Source: JAAUTY01 sp964397305
GTDB taxonomy: Bacteria; Cyanobacteriota; Cyanobacteriia; Cyanobacteriales; Spirulinaceae
Direction: 5' to 3'
NCBI GenBank assembly: GCA_964397305.1
Contig: CAYNIP010000001.1
Coordinates: 211,030 to 275,029, forward strand
Length of the DNA stretch: 64,000 nucleotides
A model generated the notes under the pieces. It was given only the letters and a program-made list of their open reading frames with translations, searched no databases and was not told the DNA's origin. The position numbers and the translations under genes are program-made. Positions 25,271 through 34,345 of the stretch are shown piece after piece (within the stretch, counting starts at the first letter, position 1; each line of letters starts with the position of its first letter).

Positions 25271-25873
25271 ATGAGCAGCGAGATTATTCGTGTTAGTGGG
25301 CGCGGCCTCCCCCTCACCGGCAGCGACATTGACACCGACCGCATCATCCCCGCCCGCTTCCTGCGCTGTGTCACCTTTGACGGCCTTGGCCAGCATGTGT
25401 TTGCTGACGACCGCCAGCAAGCGGGTGGTCAGCACCCATTTGACCAACCGGCCTACCAGGGCGCGCGTATCCTCGTGGTCAATGGCAACTTTGGCTGTGG
25501 TTCCTCCCGAGAGCACGCCCCCCAGGCCTTGGCGAAATGGGGGATTCGGGCCTTAATTGGCGAGAGCTTTGCCGAGATTTTCTTTGGCAACTGCCTGGCC
25601 CTAGGAATTCCCTGCGTTACGGCCACACCGGCCGTCGTGGTGCAACTGCAAGGGGCGATCGCCGCCGTACCCCAACGGCTCCTCACGCTCGATCTCCAAG
25701 CCTTGCAGGTGACAAGTGAGGAGTTGGCCCTGCCCGTCAGCCTTGCGGATGCTCCCCACCAGATGTTCCTGGGAGGTACTTGGGACAGTTGCGGCCAACT
25801 GGTGGCCAATGTTGACCAGGTTCGTGCCACCATGGAGCGCTTGCCCTACCTGGGCTGGGAAACAGTGGCTTAG
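25271..25873 (+). CDS. leuD: 3-isopropylmalate dehydratase small subunit
   Basis: A 200-aa small (swivel-domain) subunit of isopropylmalate isomerase, which converts 2- to 3-isopropylmalate in leucine synthesis together with the iron-sulfur subunit LeuC. Diagnostic stretches are SDIDTDRIIPARFLR near the N-terminus, NGNFGCGSSREHAPQALAKW and IGESFAEIFFGNCLALGIPC. Length is normal. leuC is not adjacent; the gene stands alone, as amino-acid genes commonly do in cyanobacteria. The next gene is convergent. Confidence 0.95.
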   Translation: MSSEIIRVSGRGLPLTGSDIDTDRIIPARFLRCVTFDGLGQHVFADDRQQAGGQHPFDQPAYQGARILVVNGNFGCGSSREHAPQALAKWGIRALIGESFAEIFFGNCLALGIPCVTATPAVVVQLQGAIAAVPQRLLTLDLQALQVTSEELALPVSLADAPHQMFLGGTWDSCGQLVANVDQVRATMERLPYLGWETVA

Positions 25874-25959
25874 GGCTTGGTCGGTTCTCGGCCCTCACCC
25901 CCCGGCTCCCAAGGTTGAGGAGCGGGTTGCTGCTCGAGGTGCTTCCGGGGGGGCAGGCC

Positions 25960-28023
25960 CTAGGCCAGGGATTCTGGCCTAGGTTGCGGCGGCCCAAAGG
26001 GGCACAACTGGGTCTTGATCTGGGCCTTTTGCAATTCTCGGGCCAAGCGTTGGGCCTGGTGGTGGTAGAGGGGCGATCGCAAAACCGTGGGCAACTGATT
26101 CATCAGCTCCCGAGCCTCGCTGAGGGGACAGCCCGAGATCCGGGCGAGAATGTTGCCCCCCACAAACAAGGCCGAGCTGTTGCGGGCCTCGATAAGTTCC
26201 AGCGTCCATTGGCGGAGGGCCGCTTCCCCCAGTTCGATGCGGCGCAGGCTGGCGCTACTGGCCAAGACCACTAGGCGATCGCCCACCCGCAGACAGGTAT
26301 CATCGCTGGGCAGGAGTCGGCTGGCTTCTCCAGAGGTCTGGTGCAGCAGCGGCACGACCCCATAGCCGTAGGCCACCTCGCTGAGGATCAGACCGTGCAA
26401 AGTATCAGTGTCTTCGATCTGGTACTCCGTGACTAAGATTGTTTGGTTGTGGAGCCGGAACAGGCCGAGAATATTTTCCCCAAAGGCCGCCCCCGCAAAG
26501 GCTTCTCCCATCACCGCATAGGTGCAGAGAACCTGGTCATTGGGAAATAGTTTGCTCAAATGGTTGCTGAGCCGCTGACCATAAGTGCGGAGAGCTAGGG
26601 ACGCCTCTGGGTTGACACCCCGGGCCGCAAGCCCCGCTTCGAGGTTGAGAATTTCATCATCGGTGGCCACCACCACACTCTTAGCGCGTCGGACATTCGC
26701 CTTGGCCAAGAGGTCCAGTAAGCTCTCCTTGGTGCCGCGAATTAAGGGCACGCTGGGAAACAAGTTGAGGTCAAAGTCAGGATTGAGGGTGATCGCCACT
26801 AGGGATTGCTGAAACTCCTGGAGTAGCAGCGCCACCCGCTGACAGACACGCCCAAAGCCGATGAGGACGACATGATCTTGGGGAGGCACCGGGGGCCGCC
26901 GCTTGGCAAACTGGAAGCGAGCCGAGAGCAGGGCTTGGGTCAACAGGGCGTAGAGGACCCCGACGATCGCAATTCCCGACACTGTGAGGCTGAGGGCAAA
27001 GAATTGCAGCCAACTGGGGATCTCTGTGAGGGTGCTGAAGTCGCCAAAGAGGTCGGAATAGCCGCCGAGGAGCAGGATCGAGGTGACATAAAAGGCACTC
27101 ATCCAGGTGGTATCGGGGTGGTGGTCATGGAACAGCACAGTCCCTAATCCTAACAGAATTAGCGTCGTCAAGGCACAGACAAAAGCGGCCCGTTGCACCT
27201 GTTGCTGCCAGCTCAGTTGCCAAAATCGCCAGAGGCGCTGGCTCAAGCTGGCCCAACGCCAGGACTGCCAGGGAAACCGCGATCGCTGCGCCTGGCTCCT
27301 CCGGCTCCGCCGCGTCTGGGCGCTGAGAAATTGCTCCGCCGTCTCGACGGCAATGAGGATGTCCCCAGCCTGCACCAGGGTATCCAGTTCCCAAGCGTGG
27401 AACCTCTGGGGCGGGGGAGCGGGGGGTCGATAATGGATCAGCAGGCGGCGGTTGCGGCTGTCCAGCTCGCCCACCCGGCGAAAGTTGCACCAAGGGTTGC
27501 CCGCCTCAATGGTTTGACTGGCAACCCGCAACCAGTGCCCCTCGAGGTTGAAGAAACCGAGGGTGTCTGTGCCCAGAGCAGCGATCGCAAAGGCCGTGGC
27601 TGGTAGTTCCGTCGGGTCAAAGGCGACGAAGTTGCCAAGCTGCTCGCTCAGCAGTTGATTGAGGTTGCTCTGGCCAGAGCGAATCACCAAACGGCTGTGG
27701 GGATTCAGTTGCCGGATGGCGATCGCCGTTTCAGCGTTCACGCGCTCATGGCTGGTCACGATCAGCGCGGCGCGGCAGTGCTGGATCTGAGCGCGGCGGA
27801 GCACGGCATCTTGGCAGCCGTCGCCAATCACCAAATCCTCAAGCAGCTCGGGAAAATGGGGAATCTCCCAATCCGGGGGGGGCGATGCTTCCACCCCAAC
27901 GACCTTGACCCCAAATTCGCTCAGGGCCGCGACACAGTGTTGACCGAGGCTGCCAAGACCAAAAACGAGAAAGCGGTTGAGTTCCATCGGCAATACGGCG
28001 GAGCCGGGGGAAACAGGCGTCAT
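25960..28023 (-). CDS. Two-RCK potassium channel/transporter-like protein
   Basis: A protein of up to 687 aa with an N-terminal NAD-binding TrkA-N/RCK domain (LNRFLVFGLGSLGQHCVAAL, VVGVEASP, LVIGDGCQDAVLRRAQIQHC). Two membrane helices around residues 295-380 flank a pore-like loop, and a second RCK domain (DHVVLIGFGRVCQRVALLLQ) and TrkA-C domains follow at about 390-640. The pore loop reads TSILLLGGYSDLFGD instead of the TVGYG filter, so K+ selectivity is doubtful. The arrangement RCK-pore-RCK recalls a minority of bacterial ion channels and could allow regulation by NAD(H) or nucleotides. The start may be ATG 28021-28023 or, better matching the domain start, ATG 27985-27987 (MELNRFLVFG). It is convergent with leuD. 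Confidence 0.85.
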   Translation of the reverse strand: MTPVSPGSAVLPMELNRFLVFGLGSLGQHCVAALSEFGVKVVGVEASPPPDWEIPHFPELLEDLVIGDGCQDAVLRRAQIQHCRAALIVTSHERVNAETAIAIRQLNPHSRLVIRSGQSNLNQLLSEQLGNFVAFDPTELPATAFAIAALGTDTLGFFNLEGHWLRVASQTIEAGNPWCNFRRVGELDSRNRRLLIHYRPPAPPPQRFHAWELDTLVQAGDILIAVETAEQFLSAQTRRSRRSQAQRSRFPWQSWRWASLSQRLWRFWQLSWQQQVQRAAFVCALTTLILLGLGTVLFHDHHPDTTWMSAFYVTSILLLGGYSDLFGDFSTLTEIPSWLQFFALSLTVSGIAIVGVLYALLTQALLSARFQFAKRRPPVPPQDHVVLIGFGRVCQRVALLLQEFQQSLVAITLNPDFDLNLFPSVPLIRGTKESLLDLLAKANVRRAKSVVVATDDEILNLEAGLAARGVNPEASLALRTYGQRLSNHLSKLFPNDQVLCTYAVMGEAFAGAAFGENILGLFRLHNQTILVTEYQIEDTDTLHGLILSEVAYGYGVVPLLHQTSGEASRLLPSDDTCLRVGDRLVVLASSASLRRIELGEAALRQWTLELIEARNSSALFVGGNILARISGCPLSEARELMNQLPTVLRSPLYHHQAQRLARELQKAQIKTQLCPFGPPQPRPESLA

Positions 28024-28154
28024 GCCTATGCTAGCCTAGGGCAGCCTGCATCCTCCGCCTTTAGGCTAGTCGTTCGTGCTTCAGCACTCCTGGTTAGTCG
28101 CCCTCGGAAGTCCAAGGCGACCTTAAGCCCCCTCTGGGTTGAGGATTCTGTTCG

Positions 28155-28195
28155 CTCCCCCTGGGGCCAAATCGGGGTGAAACGTTGATTTTTCG
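28155..28195 (+). repeat. Short dispersed repeat R4, copy 2
   Basis: Carries ATCGGGGTGAAACGTTGATTTT, matching 23155-23195 in the same orientation. It lies in the 28024-28614 gap, which holds three different repeat families and no gene. Confidence 0.7.
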
Positions 28196-28230
28196 CTATT
28201 TTGGCTCCAGCTCAACGCCATGGTAGGGCC

Positions 28231-28280
28231 GTAGTTGCACTTCAGCGCTCCCAGCTCCAGCGGGGCTAAAGCCCAACTAT
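28231..28280 (-). repeat. Isolated inverted copy of repeat R2
   Basis: On the minus strand it reads GTTGGGCTTTAGCCC, then GGGAGCGCTGAAG and GCAACTAC, matching the unit at 8589 in the same order. It shows that the tandem unit also occurs singly elsewhere. Confidence 0.8.
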
Positions 28281-28317
28281 GCCTACTCCCGTCGGGTGAT
28301 GGGGAGCCGGAGGGGGG

Positions 28318-28568
28318 AGCCCGCCGGGTGGACGGAAAAAAGCACGGCTCCCCTGAATTGTGAGCGATGGTTCCAGGAGCAGAGGGTAGCCCGCTTCAGC
28401 GTTACGGGGGCCCCTCTGCGAGAAGCCGCTGCGCGTCTCTATCCCCCAGCCCCTACTCCCAAAGCTGGGAGCAGGGGAATTAGAAGCGTCTTTCTCAACT
28501 TGGGAGCGGGGTTGGGGTGAGGGCTGGGCTCAGGAGTCCCAACATTCCACGTAAAATTTCGTTCACCC
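28318..28568 (+). repeat. Dispersed repeat family R1, full copy C
   Basis: Starts GGGTGGACGGAAAAAAG, continues GGCTCCCCTGAATTGTGAGC, GATGGTTCCAGGAGCAGAGG, GCGAGAAGCCGCTGCGCGTC, two short palindromes and GGGGTTGGGGTGAGGG, and ends CAACATTCCACGTAAAATTT, CGTTCACCC. The right end matches copy B (minus strand of 20519 onwards), which defines a repeat of about 250 bp. Confidence 0.85.
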
Positions 28569-28614
28569 ATCAGCAATTGGCTGAATTGACGCCGAAAAAT
28601 CAACACAATTGATC

Positions 28615-29475
28615 TCATAGAAGTGTCAGTTGCGTGGGAGGCCTTTGCACCAAGTCGATGTTTGCCGCTGCGAGTTGGTAATAGTCTTCTTTGATTTCAA
28701 TACCAATTGAATTTCTTCCTAATTCCTTGGCAACCATGCAAGTTGTGCCTGAACCAACAAAGGGATCAAGCACCCAATCGCCAGGCTGGGTAAATAACTT
28801 GATAAACCACTCCGGCAGTTCTCTGGGAAACACGGCGCTATGCTGTTTATTGTTGCACTGACTCGCCAGATGCAATACATTGGTCGGATACACCCGGTCT
28901 CTGCCAACCCAGTTAGAAACATTTTTCCCAAACCCGCTGCCGACTTTTGAGTCGTCTCGGCGCTTGTCTGTCTCGCTCAGGTTCTTGAGCCTAGACTTGG
29001 CCCAGTCTCCCACGGGGACCATGACCTCCTCTTGATACATATTGAACTTCCTGGTCTTATTAAATTGCAAGAGCCTTTCCCAGGCATCTCGAAATCGGTT
29101 GGGCCACTTGCCAGGATGACAGTTTTTCTTGTGCCAAATAAACTCTTCTGTCCACAACCAGCCTTGGTGTCTCATTTCCTGAATTAACTCCAGGACATAG
29201 GTATGTCTTTCCCCCGCGACGACCTTTTCCTTGATGTTGAAAATAAATGTGCCAGTTGGCCGCAAAACCCTCAGCAGCTCTTGCGATCGCGGCTTGAACC
29301 ATTGCACATAGTCTTCCGGGCCAATCCCGCCATAGGTCCTGGCTCGCTGGTCTGCGTAGGGGGGAGAGGTGATGATCAGATCAACGCTGTTGTCCTCAAG
29401 GGTTTTCAGAACATCCAGGCAATCTCCCAGGATTATTTTGGTACAAAGCTCGTGGGCTGATCTCTGGGCAACCAT
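28615..29475 (-). CDS. Site-specific DNA methyltransferase (N4-cytosine or N6-adenine, beta class)
   Basis: A 286-aa methyltransferase with motif IV near the N-terminus (DNSVDLIITSPPYADQRA; TSPPY is typical of N4-cytosine enzymes) and motif I near the C-terminus (DWVLDPFVGSGTTCMVAKEL), the circular order of the beta class. GRNSIGIEIKEDYYQLA follows. The middle (about 115-200) is the likely target-recognition region. No restriction endonuclease gene is adjacent, so it looks like an orphan, housekeeping-type methylase as found in many cyanobacteria. The GGCC-modifying enzyme of Synechocystis is a candidate relative, but I cannot confirm the target. Base composition is lower in GC than the flanks. 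Confidence 0.9.
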   Translation of the reverse strand: MVAQRSAHELCTKIILGDCLDVLKTLEDNSVDLIITSPPYADQRARTYGGIGPEDYVQWFKPRSQELLRVLRPTGTFIFNIKEKVVAGERHTYVLELIQEMRHQGWLWTEEFIWHKKNCHPGKWPNRFRDAWERLLQFNKTRKFNMYQEEVMVPVGDWAKSRLKNLSETDKRRDDSKVGSGFGKNVSNWVGRDRVYPTNVLHLASQCNNKQHSAVFPRELPEWFIKLFTQPGDWVLDPFVGSGTTCMVAKELGRNSIGIEIKEDYYQLAAANIDLVQRPPTQLTLL

Positions 29476-29624
29476 GATTCTGTTGACGATTCCACTTCAT
29501 CCTTACAGCAAATTCTAGTCGAGCACGATCCGCCTTAAAGCTACCTTCCCAAACCTAGGGAGCTGGCCGGACGAGAGCAGGGCTGTACTGGGGTACAGCG
29601 GTTTTTAGTCTAGCGCAATATAGC

Positions 29625-29672
29625 TAAAGCCCCTCGCCCTCTGGGAGAGGGGTTTGGGGTGAGGGCTCCGTA
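29625..29672 (+). repeat. Short palindromic element related to R1 ends
   Basis: CCCCTCGCCCTCTGGGAGAGGGG followed by TTTGGGGTGAGGGC resembles the palindrome plus tail of repeats B and C. It probably represents a solo piece of the same family; it lies between the DNA methyltransferase start and menD. Confidence 0.55.
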
Positions 29673-29757
29673 CTTTACTAGCAAGAAAAATGCTGTATGG
29701 CTGAACAGGCTGTCCTCACTCTAGCGTTTGCAGACCCTGGGCTAGGGACAGATTCTC

Positions 29758-31497
29758 TCAGAGCTGGGGCAACTGAGCCGCAAGACGTTCAAAGAGGGCT
29801 TGTCGCCAGTGGGCTTCGGCGCGGCGGTTGGTGCGGATCTCCAGCAGCCGCACGCCCTGGGGGGGCAATTCTTGGAGGGCTAAGGCTAGGCTGCTTTGAT
29901 CCCGCAGCCGCTGGTACTCGACTCCATAGGTAGCGCAGAGTCGCTGAAAATCCACGGCTTGGGGTGTGGCGAAGTACTCCTCAAAGGGAGGATCAAAGGC
30001 GGCGATCGCCAACCCCTCGAAAATACCACCCCCCTGGTTATTGAGCAGCACAATGGTTAAACTTCCCGCCAAGCGACCCGCGGCCAGAAAGCCATTGGTA
30101 TCGTGGAGTAGCGCCAGATCCCCCGTGAGCAAGACCGTCGGCGGCCCCCCCTGGGCCAGGCCGAGGGCTGTGGAAAGCGTGCCATCAATGCCGTTGGCCC
30201 CCCGGTTCACCCAAGGCCGGAGGCCGCGCGAGTTGAGGGGCCAGAAATATTCCACATCCCGCACCGGGGAGCTGTTGGCCACCAGCACGGGCGTAGCGGG
30301 CGGCAACAGTTGCGGCAACAGCCAGGCTACGCTGCCCTCCCGGAGTTCTGCTTGGGTCGCCAACTCGGCCTCGAGGCGGTGGTGAGCTTCCCTGGCGATC
30401 GCCAACCACTGGGCCAAATACTCCCCCGAGCCCTCGGCCGGCAACGGCTCCCGGGGCTGCAAATCCGTCACCGCCACCGGCCAGGGGATCGCCAACCCCT
30501 GGAGGGGATCGCGACTCTCCGGCCCCGGAGCCACCACCCAGCGAGGCACAGGATGCGCCGCTAGCCAAGCTCGCAGGGTCTTACTGGTCGGCAACTCGCC
30601 CAGTTGGATCACCACCTCCGGTCTCAGGGCCTTGGCCAAGGATGGATTCCGCAGGATCAGATCATAGGTGCTCACCAGGTAAGGATTCCGCTGGGCCTGG
30701 TGACGTAGGGGCGATAGGGCCTCGGCCAGCACCGGCCAACCTAACCCCGCAGCCAATTGAGCGACGGCCGCGCAGTAGCGATCGGGCTGGGAGGGCTGCG
30801 CGATCCCCGCGATGATCAGGCCCCGTTGTTCGGGCTGCCAGGCCTCGGGCCAGGGGAGCGATCGCCGAGGCGAAGCCAACGGCCTCGTCGTGGCAAAAAA
30901 GGCCTCGAGGTCAACCGCCGCCGCCCCCGCTAGCACCGCCGCCTCAGGCAGGGGCGCGAGGGGTTCCCCTAGGGGAACATTGAGATGTACAACGCCAGGC
31001 TGAGGCTGGAGCGATCGCCCCCAGGCCTGGATCGCCAGTTGCCGCAGATAGGCGAGACCTTCAGGGCTGGCCTCCGGCCTAGCCAGCTCCGCCTGCCAGT
31101 TGGGATAGTGACCGTACAACTTCCCTTGATCAATCGTCTGACCCGCGCGGCAGTGGTGCAATTCTGGCGGCCGGTCTGCGCTGAGAATCAGCAACGGCAC
31201 TTGGCTCAAGCTCGCCTCAATCACCGCTGGGTAGAAATTGGCGGCCGCCGTGCCGGAGGTGCAGATCAGAGCGACCGGACAGCCCGTAGCCTTCGCATGG
31301 CCGAGGGCGAAGAAGGCGGCCGACCGCTCATCCAGCAGGGGCAGGGTGGCGATGCCAGGGTGTTGAGCGCAGGCCACCGTCAGGGGGGCCGAGCGAGAGC
31401 CGGGCGAGATCAGGGCCAACCGTAGGCCCAAGCGATACCAGGTTTCAAACAGTACCGAGGCCCAGAGAGTATTGGTATTACGAAAATCCAAGCCCAT
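29758..31497 (-). CDS. menD: SEPHCHC synthase MenD
   Basis: A 579-aa ThDP enzyme joining 2-oxoglutarate and isochorismate, the committed step of phylloquinone (vitamin K1) synthesis for photosystem I. Seen are the ThDP-activating Glu region PLLDERSAAFFALGHAKATG, SGTAAANFYPAVIEASLSQV, LILSADRPPELHHCRAGQTI and the ThDP/Mg motif NRGANGIDGTLSTALG ... LTGDLALLHDTNGFLAAGRL near residues 430-475. Length is standard. Other men genes are not in the window. The next gene upstream, also on the minus strand, is the ADC-like gene, over 150 bp away. Confidence 0.95.
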   Translation of the reverse strand: MGLDFRNTNTLWASVLFETWYRLGLRLALISPGSRSAPLTVACAQHPGIATLPLLDERSAAFFALGHAKATGCPVALICTSGTAAANFYPAVIEASLSQVPLLILSADRPPELHHCRAGQTIDQGKLYGHYPNWQAELARPEASPEGLAYLRQLAIQAWGRSLQPQPGVVHLNVPLGEPLAPLPEAAVLAGAAAVDLEAFFATTRPLASPRRSLPWPEAWQPEQRGLIIAGIAQPSQPDRYCAAVAQLAAGLGWPVLAEALSPLRHQAQRNPYLVSTYDLILRNPSLAKALRPEVVIQLGELPTSKTLRAWLAAHPVPRWVVAPGPESRDPLQGLAIPWPVAVTDLQPREPLPAEGSGEYLAQWLAIAREAHHRLEAELATQAELREGSVAWLLPQLLPPATPVLVANSSPVRDVEYFWPLNSRGLRPWVNRGANGIDGTLSTALGLAQGGPPTVLLTGDLALLHDTNGFLAAGRLAGSLTIVLLNNQGGGIFEGLAIAAFDPPFEEYFATPQAVDFQRLCATYGVEYQRLRDQSSLALALQELPPQGVRLLEIRTNRRAEAHWRQALFERLAAQLPQL

Positions 31498-31656
31498 AAC
31501 GTTCGTGATCGGTGGCCGCTGGGCCCCCTAGCCTCGGGGTCCTGGGAGAATCCTAGCGGAGGTGGCGCTCCCCCTGGGGGCCAACGGGGGCGCAGCTCGC
31601 CTAGGCCGGCAACGGCGGGAGTTGCTGTAACGACCTAGGCTGAGTTGAGCGGGGGA

Positions 31657-32334
31657 TTAGCGCTTTTGGAGTTGGCGGTGGGCCTCAGCCGGGGCAAACT
31701 GTTGACCCACCACCTGAGGCGGCCGTGCCACCAAGCGGAGATCTTCCACACAGGCAGTCGCGAGGGGCTGATCGAGGTTTAAGGCCATCAGGGGACTGTT
31801 CTCGGGCAGGGAGAGCCGACTGCGAGCTAAGCTCAACCGGCCTTGGAATTCACCGGTAAATTGCAGCAACTGGTTGCCGAGGCGGCTAAAAACCTGGCTG
31901 GGGAGTTGGGGCCGGAGGAAACTGGGCAGACTCAGCCAGGTAGTATGGTAGTGGAGCATTCCTAGCTGTTCTCCCCCTTGGCTCATGCTGATGAACTCGC
32001 GCTCCCAGTCAAACACCGCCAGCTCTTTCGGCAGCCCCCAGATGTCGCGCCCCCCGGCGGCGGAGTCCGGGTTGTCCACGTAGATGTGCGAAATCCAGGC
32101 CCCTACCGTCGCGCCGTAGCGCACTAGGGCTGGTGTCACGAGCAGTTCGCTGTAGGCCAAGCTAGAACCGGGTTGGTATTGGGCGAGGTAGAGGCCGCTG
32201 AGGGTCTTCCCCGGCAGAATCGAGACCAACTCCAGTTCGGGCGGCACAAAGGGGCGCACGGTCTCAAGATCGGCGAGATGAATGGTGAGGAGGGCGCGGC
32301 CGTGTAGGTGCCAAGGGGGTGCGGGATAAGGCAT
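31657..32334 (-). CDS. Acetoacetate decarboxylase-family protein
   Basis: A 225-aa protein of the acetoacetate decarboxylase (ADC) superfamily. The family signature around the Schiff-base lysine, GRDIWGLPKELAVFDWE, is present. The N-terminal PAPPWHLHGRALLTIHLADL and PELELVSILPGKTLSGLYLA, and TVGAWISHIYVDNPDSAAGG, also fit. Cyanobacteria have ADC-like proteins of unproven substrate, so acetoacetate should not be assumed. The start is the ATG at 32332-32334, where homology begins; the frame stays open upstream to 32796, but that part is low-complexity and overlaps murJ. Confidence 0.88.
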   Translation of the reverse strand: MPYPAPPWHLHGRALLTIHLADLETVRPFVPPELELVSILPGKTLSGLYLAQYQPGSSLAYSELLVTPALVRYGATVGAWISHIYVDNPDSAAGGRDIWGLPKELAVFDWEREFISMSQGGEQLGMLHYHTTWLSLPSFLRPQLPSQVFSRLGNQLLQFTGEFQGRLSLARSRLSLPENSPLMALNLDQPLATACVEDLRLVARPPQVVGQQFAPAEAHRQLQKR

Positions 32335-32665
32335 CGTTGTCGCGATAGGTCTGGCGTCAGCGCTTGAGCTGCCGGCGGGAGCCAGACGGCGCACCCAAGC
32401 GACAGGCATCCCTCTAGTGTAGCGAAAATCACAGTCCCTGACCCTAGCCCGGGGAGCCCTAGGGGGCGATCGCCAAAACACCGCGAGGGGGTTCGCGGCG
32501 TTTCCCAGACCCCAAACCTGGGAAGGGTTGCCGCCGCACGCGCCCATTTTACTGAAAGGCTGAACCTGCCAACGTTGCTGCCAACGTTGCGAACCGACTC
32601 CGAGGGGACGCGGCGTGGCATGATTGGAAGACTTGGCCTGTGGCCGTTCTTTGGTTCCCTGCCCT

Positions 32666-34255
32666 GTGAGCAAATCGTCCCGCTCCCTCGCCAGTATTGC
32701 CGGCATTGTGGCCCTGGCGACCCTGATCAGCAAGGTCTTTGGTCTGTTTCGCGAACAGGCGATCGCCGCCGCCTTCGGGGTCGGCCCCGTGGTCAATGCC
32801 TACGCCTATGCCTATGTCATTCCCGGCTTCCTGCTGATCTTGCTCGGGGGCATCAATGGCCCGTTTCACAGTGCCCTTGTCAGTGTGCTGGCCAAGCGCG
32901 ATCGCTCCGAAGCCGCGCCGATTGTGGAGGCCGTGACGACCCTCGTGAGCGCCGCCCTGCTCGTCGTGGCTGTCGCCCTCGTGCTCTTCGCGGGCTTCTT
33001 CATCGATCTGCTCGCGCCCGGTTTAGATGACCTGACCCGCCGCATTGCCCTCGAGCAATTGCAAATTATGGCCCCCTTGGCCGTGTTGGCCGGCCTGATT
33101 GGCATCGGCTTCGGGACCTTGAATGCGGCCGATCAATATTGGCTCCCCAGTGTCAGCCCGCTCTTTTCCAGCATCGCCGTATTGCTGAGCCTCGGGCTGC
33201 TCGCCCTGCTCCTCGAGGGCAACCTGGACACCCCGGCCTATGCCCGTTGGGGGGCCCTGGCCCTGGCGGGGGGAACCTTGGCCGGGGGTATCTGGCAGTG
33301 GCTCGCCCAGGTCGTAGCCCAGGGGCGGGCGGGCTTGGGGAGATTGCGCTTGAGCTTCGCTTGGGGCCAGGCCGGGGTGCAGGAAGTGGTCAAGGTCATG
33401 GTTCCGGCCACCCTCTCCTCGGGGATGCTGCACATCAATGTTTACACCGACCTCTTCTTTGCCTCCTACATCGTGGGGGCCGCGGCGGCGATGCGCTATG
33501 CCAACTTCATCGCCCTGACCCCCCTGGGGATCGTGTCGAACATGATTCTGGTTCCCTTCCTCCCCGTTTTCTCGCGGCTGACGACGCCGGAGCATTGGCC
33601 GGAACTGAAGGAGCGCATTCGCCAAGGTCTAGTGCTGACGGCCTTGACCATGCTGCCCCTGACAGCCATCTTTGTCGCCCTCGCTAAGCCGGTTGTGCGC
33701 CTGATTTATGAGCGCTTCGCCTTTCAGGCTGAGGCCTCGCAACTGGTCGCTCCGGTGCTGGCGGCCTATGGCTTGGGGATGTTCTTTTACCTGGCTCGGG
33801 ACGTGTTGGTGCGGGTTTTCTATGCGTTGGGGGACGGTAACACCCCGTTTCAGATCAGTGTCGCCAATATTTTCCTCAATATCCTGCTGGATTACCTGCT
33901 GGTGAATGCGTTTCAAACACCGGGGCTGGTGATGGCGACGATCGGGGTCAATATCGTGTCGCTGGTGATTCTGCTGGCGATCTTGCAGCGGCGCCTGCAT
34001 GGACTGCCCCTGCTGGCCTGGGGAAAGTTGCTGGCGGGGCTGTCGGGCTGCGCGGCGATCGCTGGTCTGGCGGCTTGGGGCGTTAGTGGGGCCTGGGAGC
34101 GCTGGCTGGGTAGCGAGAGTTTCCTGCTGCTCTGTCTGCAACTGGGGGTCGCCAGTGGGGTGGCGATCGCCCTGTTCGGAGGCCTTGCCTTCTTGCTGCG
34201 TCTACCGGAGCTGGATCTGCTCGTCGAGCGCGTGCGGCAAAAGTTGGGGCGGTAG
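32666..34255 (+). CDS. murJ: Lipid II flippase MurJ (MviN)
   Basis: A 529-aa protein with about 14 membrane helices, from the MOP superfamily, proposed to flip lipid II across the membrane for peptidoglycan synthesis. Typical blocks are IVALATLISKVFGLFREQAI, FLLILLGGINGPFHSALVSV, PLAVLAGLIGIGFGTLNAAD, TPLGIVSNMILVPFLPVFSR and RVFYALGDGNTPFQISVANI. I place the start at GTG 32666 (VSKSSRSLASIAGIVAL) because the family starts here; a TTG at 32624 is in frame but less likely. The gene is divergent from the ADC-like gene, with 331 bp between starts. Confidence 0.93.
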   Translation: MSKSSRSLASIAGIVALATLISKVFGLFREQAIAAAFGVGPVVNAYAYAYVIPGFLLILLGGINGPFHSALVSVLAKRDRSEAAPIVEAVTTLVSAALLVVAVALVLFAGFFIDLLAPGLDDLTRRIALEQLQIMAPLAVLAGLIGIGFGTLNAADQYWLPSVSPLFSSIAVLLSLGLLALLLEGNLDTPAYARWGALALAGGTLAGGIWQWLAQVVAQGRAGLGRLRLSFAWGQAGVQEVVKVMVPATLSSGMLHINVYTDLFFASYIVGAAAAMRYANFIALTPLGIVSNMILVPFLPVFSRLTTPEHWPELKERIRQGLVLTALTMLPLTAIFVALAKPVVRLIYERFAFQAEASQLVAPVLAAYGLGMFFYLARDVLVRVFYALGDGNTPFQISVANIFLNILLDYLLVNAFQTPGLVMATIGVNIVSLVILLAILQRRLHGLPLLAWGKLLAGLSGCAAIAGLAAWGVSGAWERWLGSESFLLLCLQLGVASGVAIALFGGLAFLLRLPELDLLVERVRQKLGR

Positions 34256-34345
34256 GATGGCCGGCCGCAAACCCCCAACGCTCCGGTAGGGCGGGTTAGC
34301 ATCAAGAGAGCTGTGAGAACCCAAGCCAATCAGGAGGAGTCACCC

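Noticed and set aside
32335..32796. N-terminal extension of the ADC-like gene
   Set aside because: The extra 154 residues are low-complexity, overlap murJ in antisense and precede a conserved ADC N-terminus at 32334.
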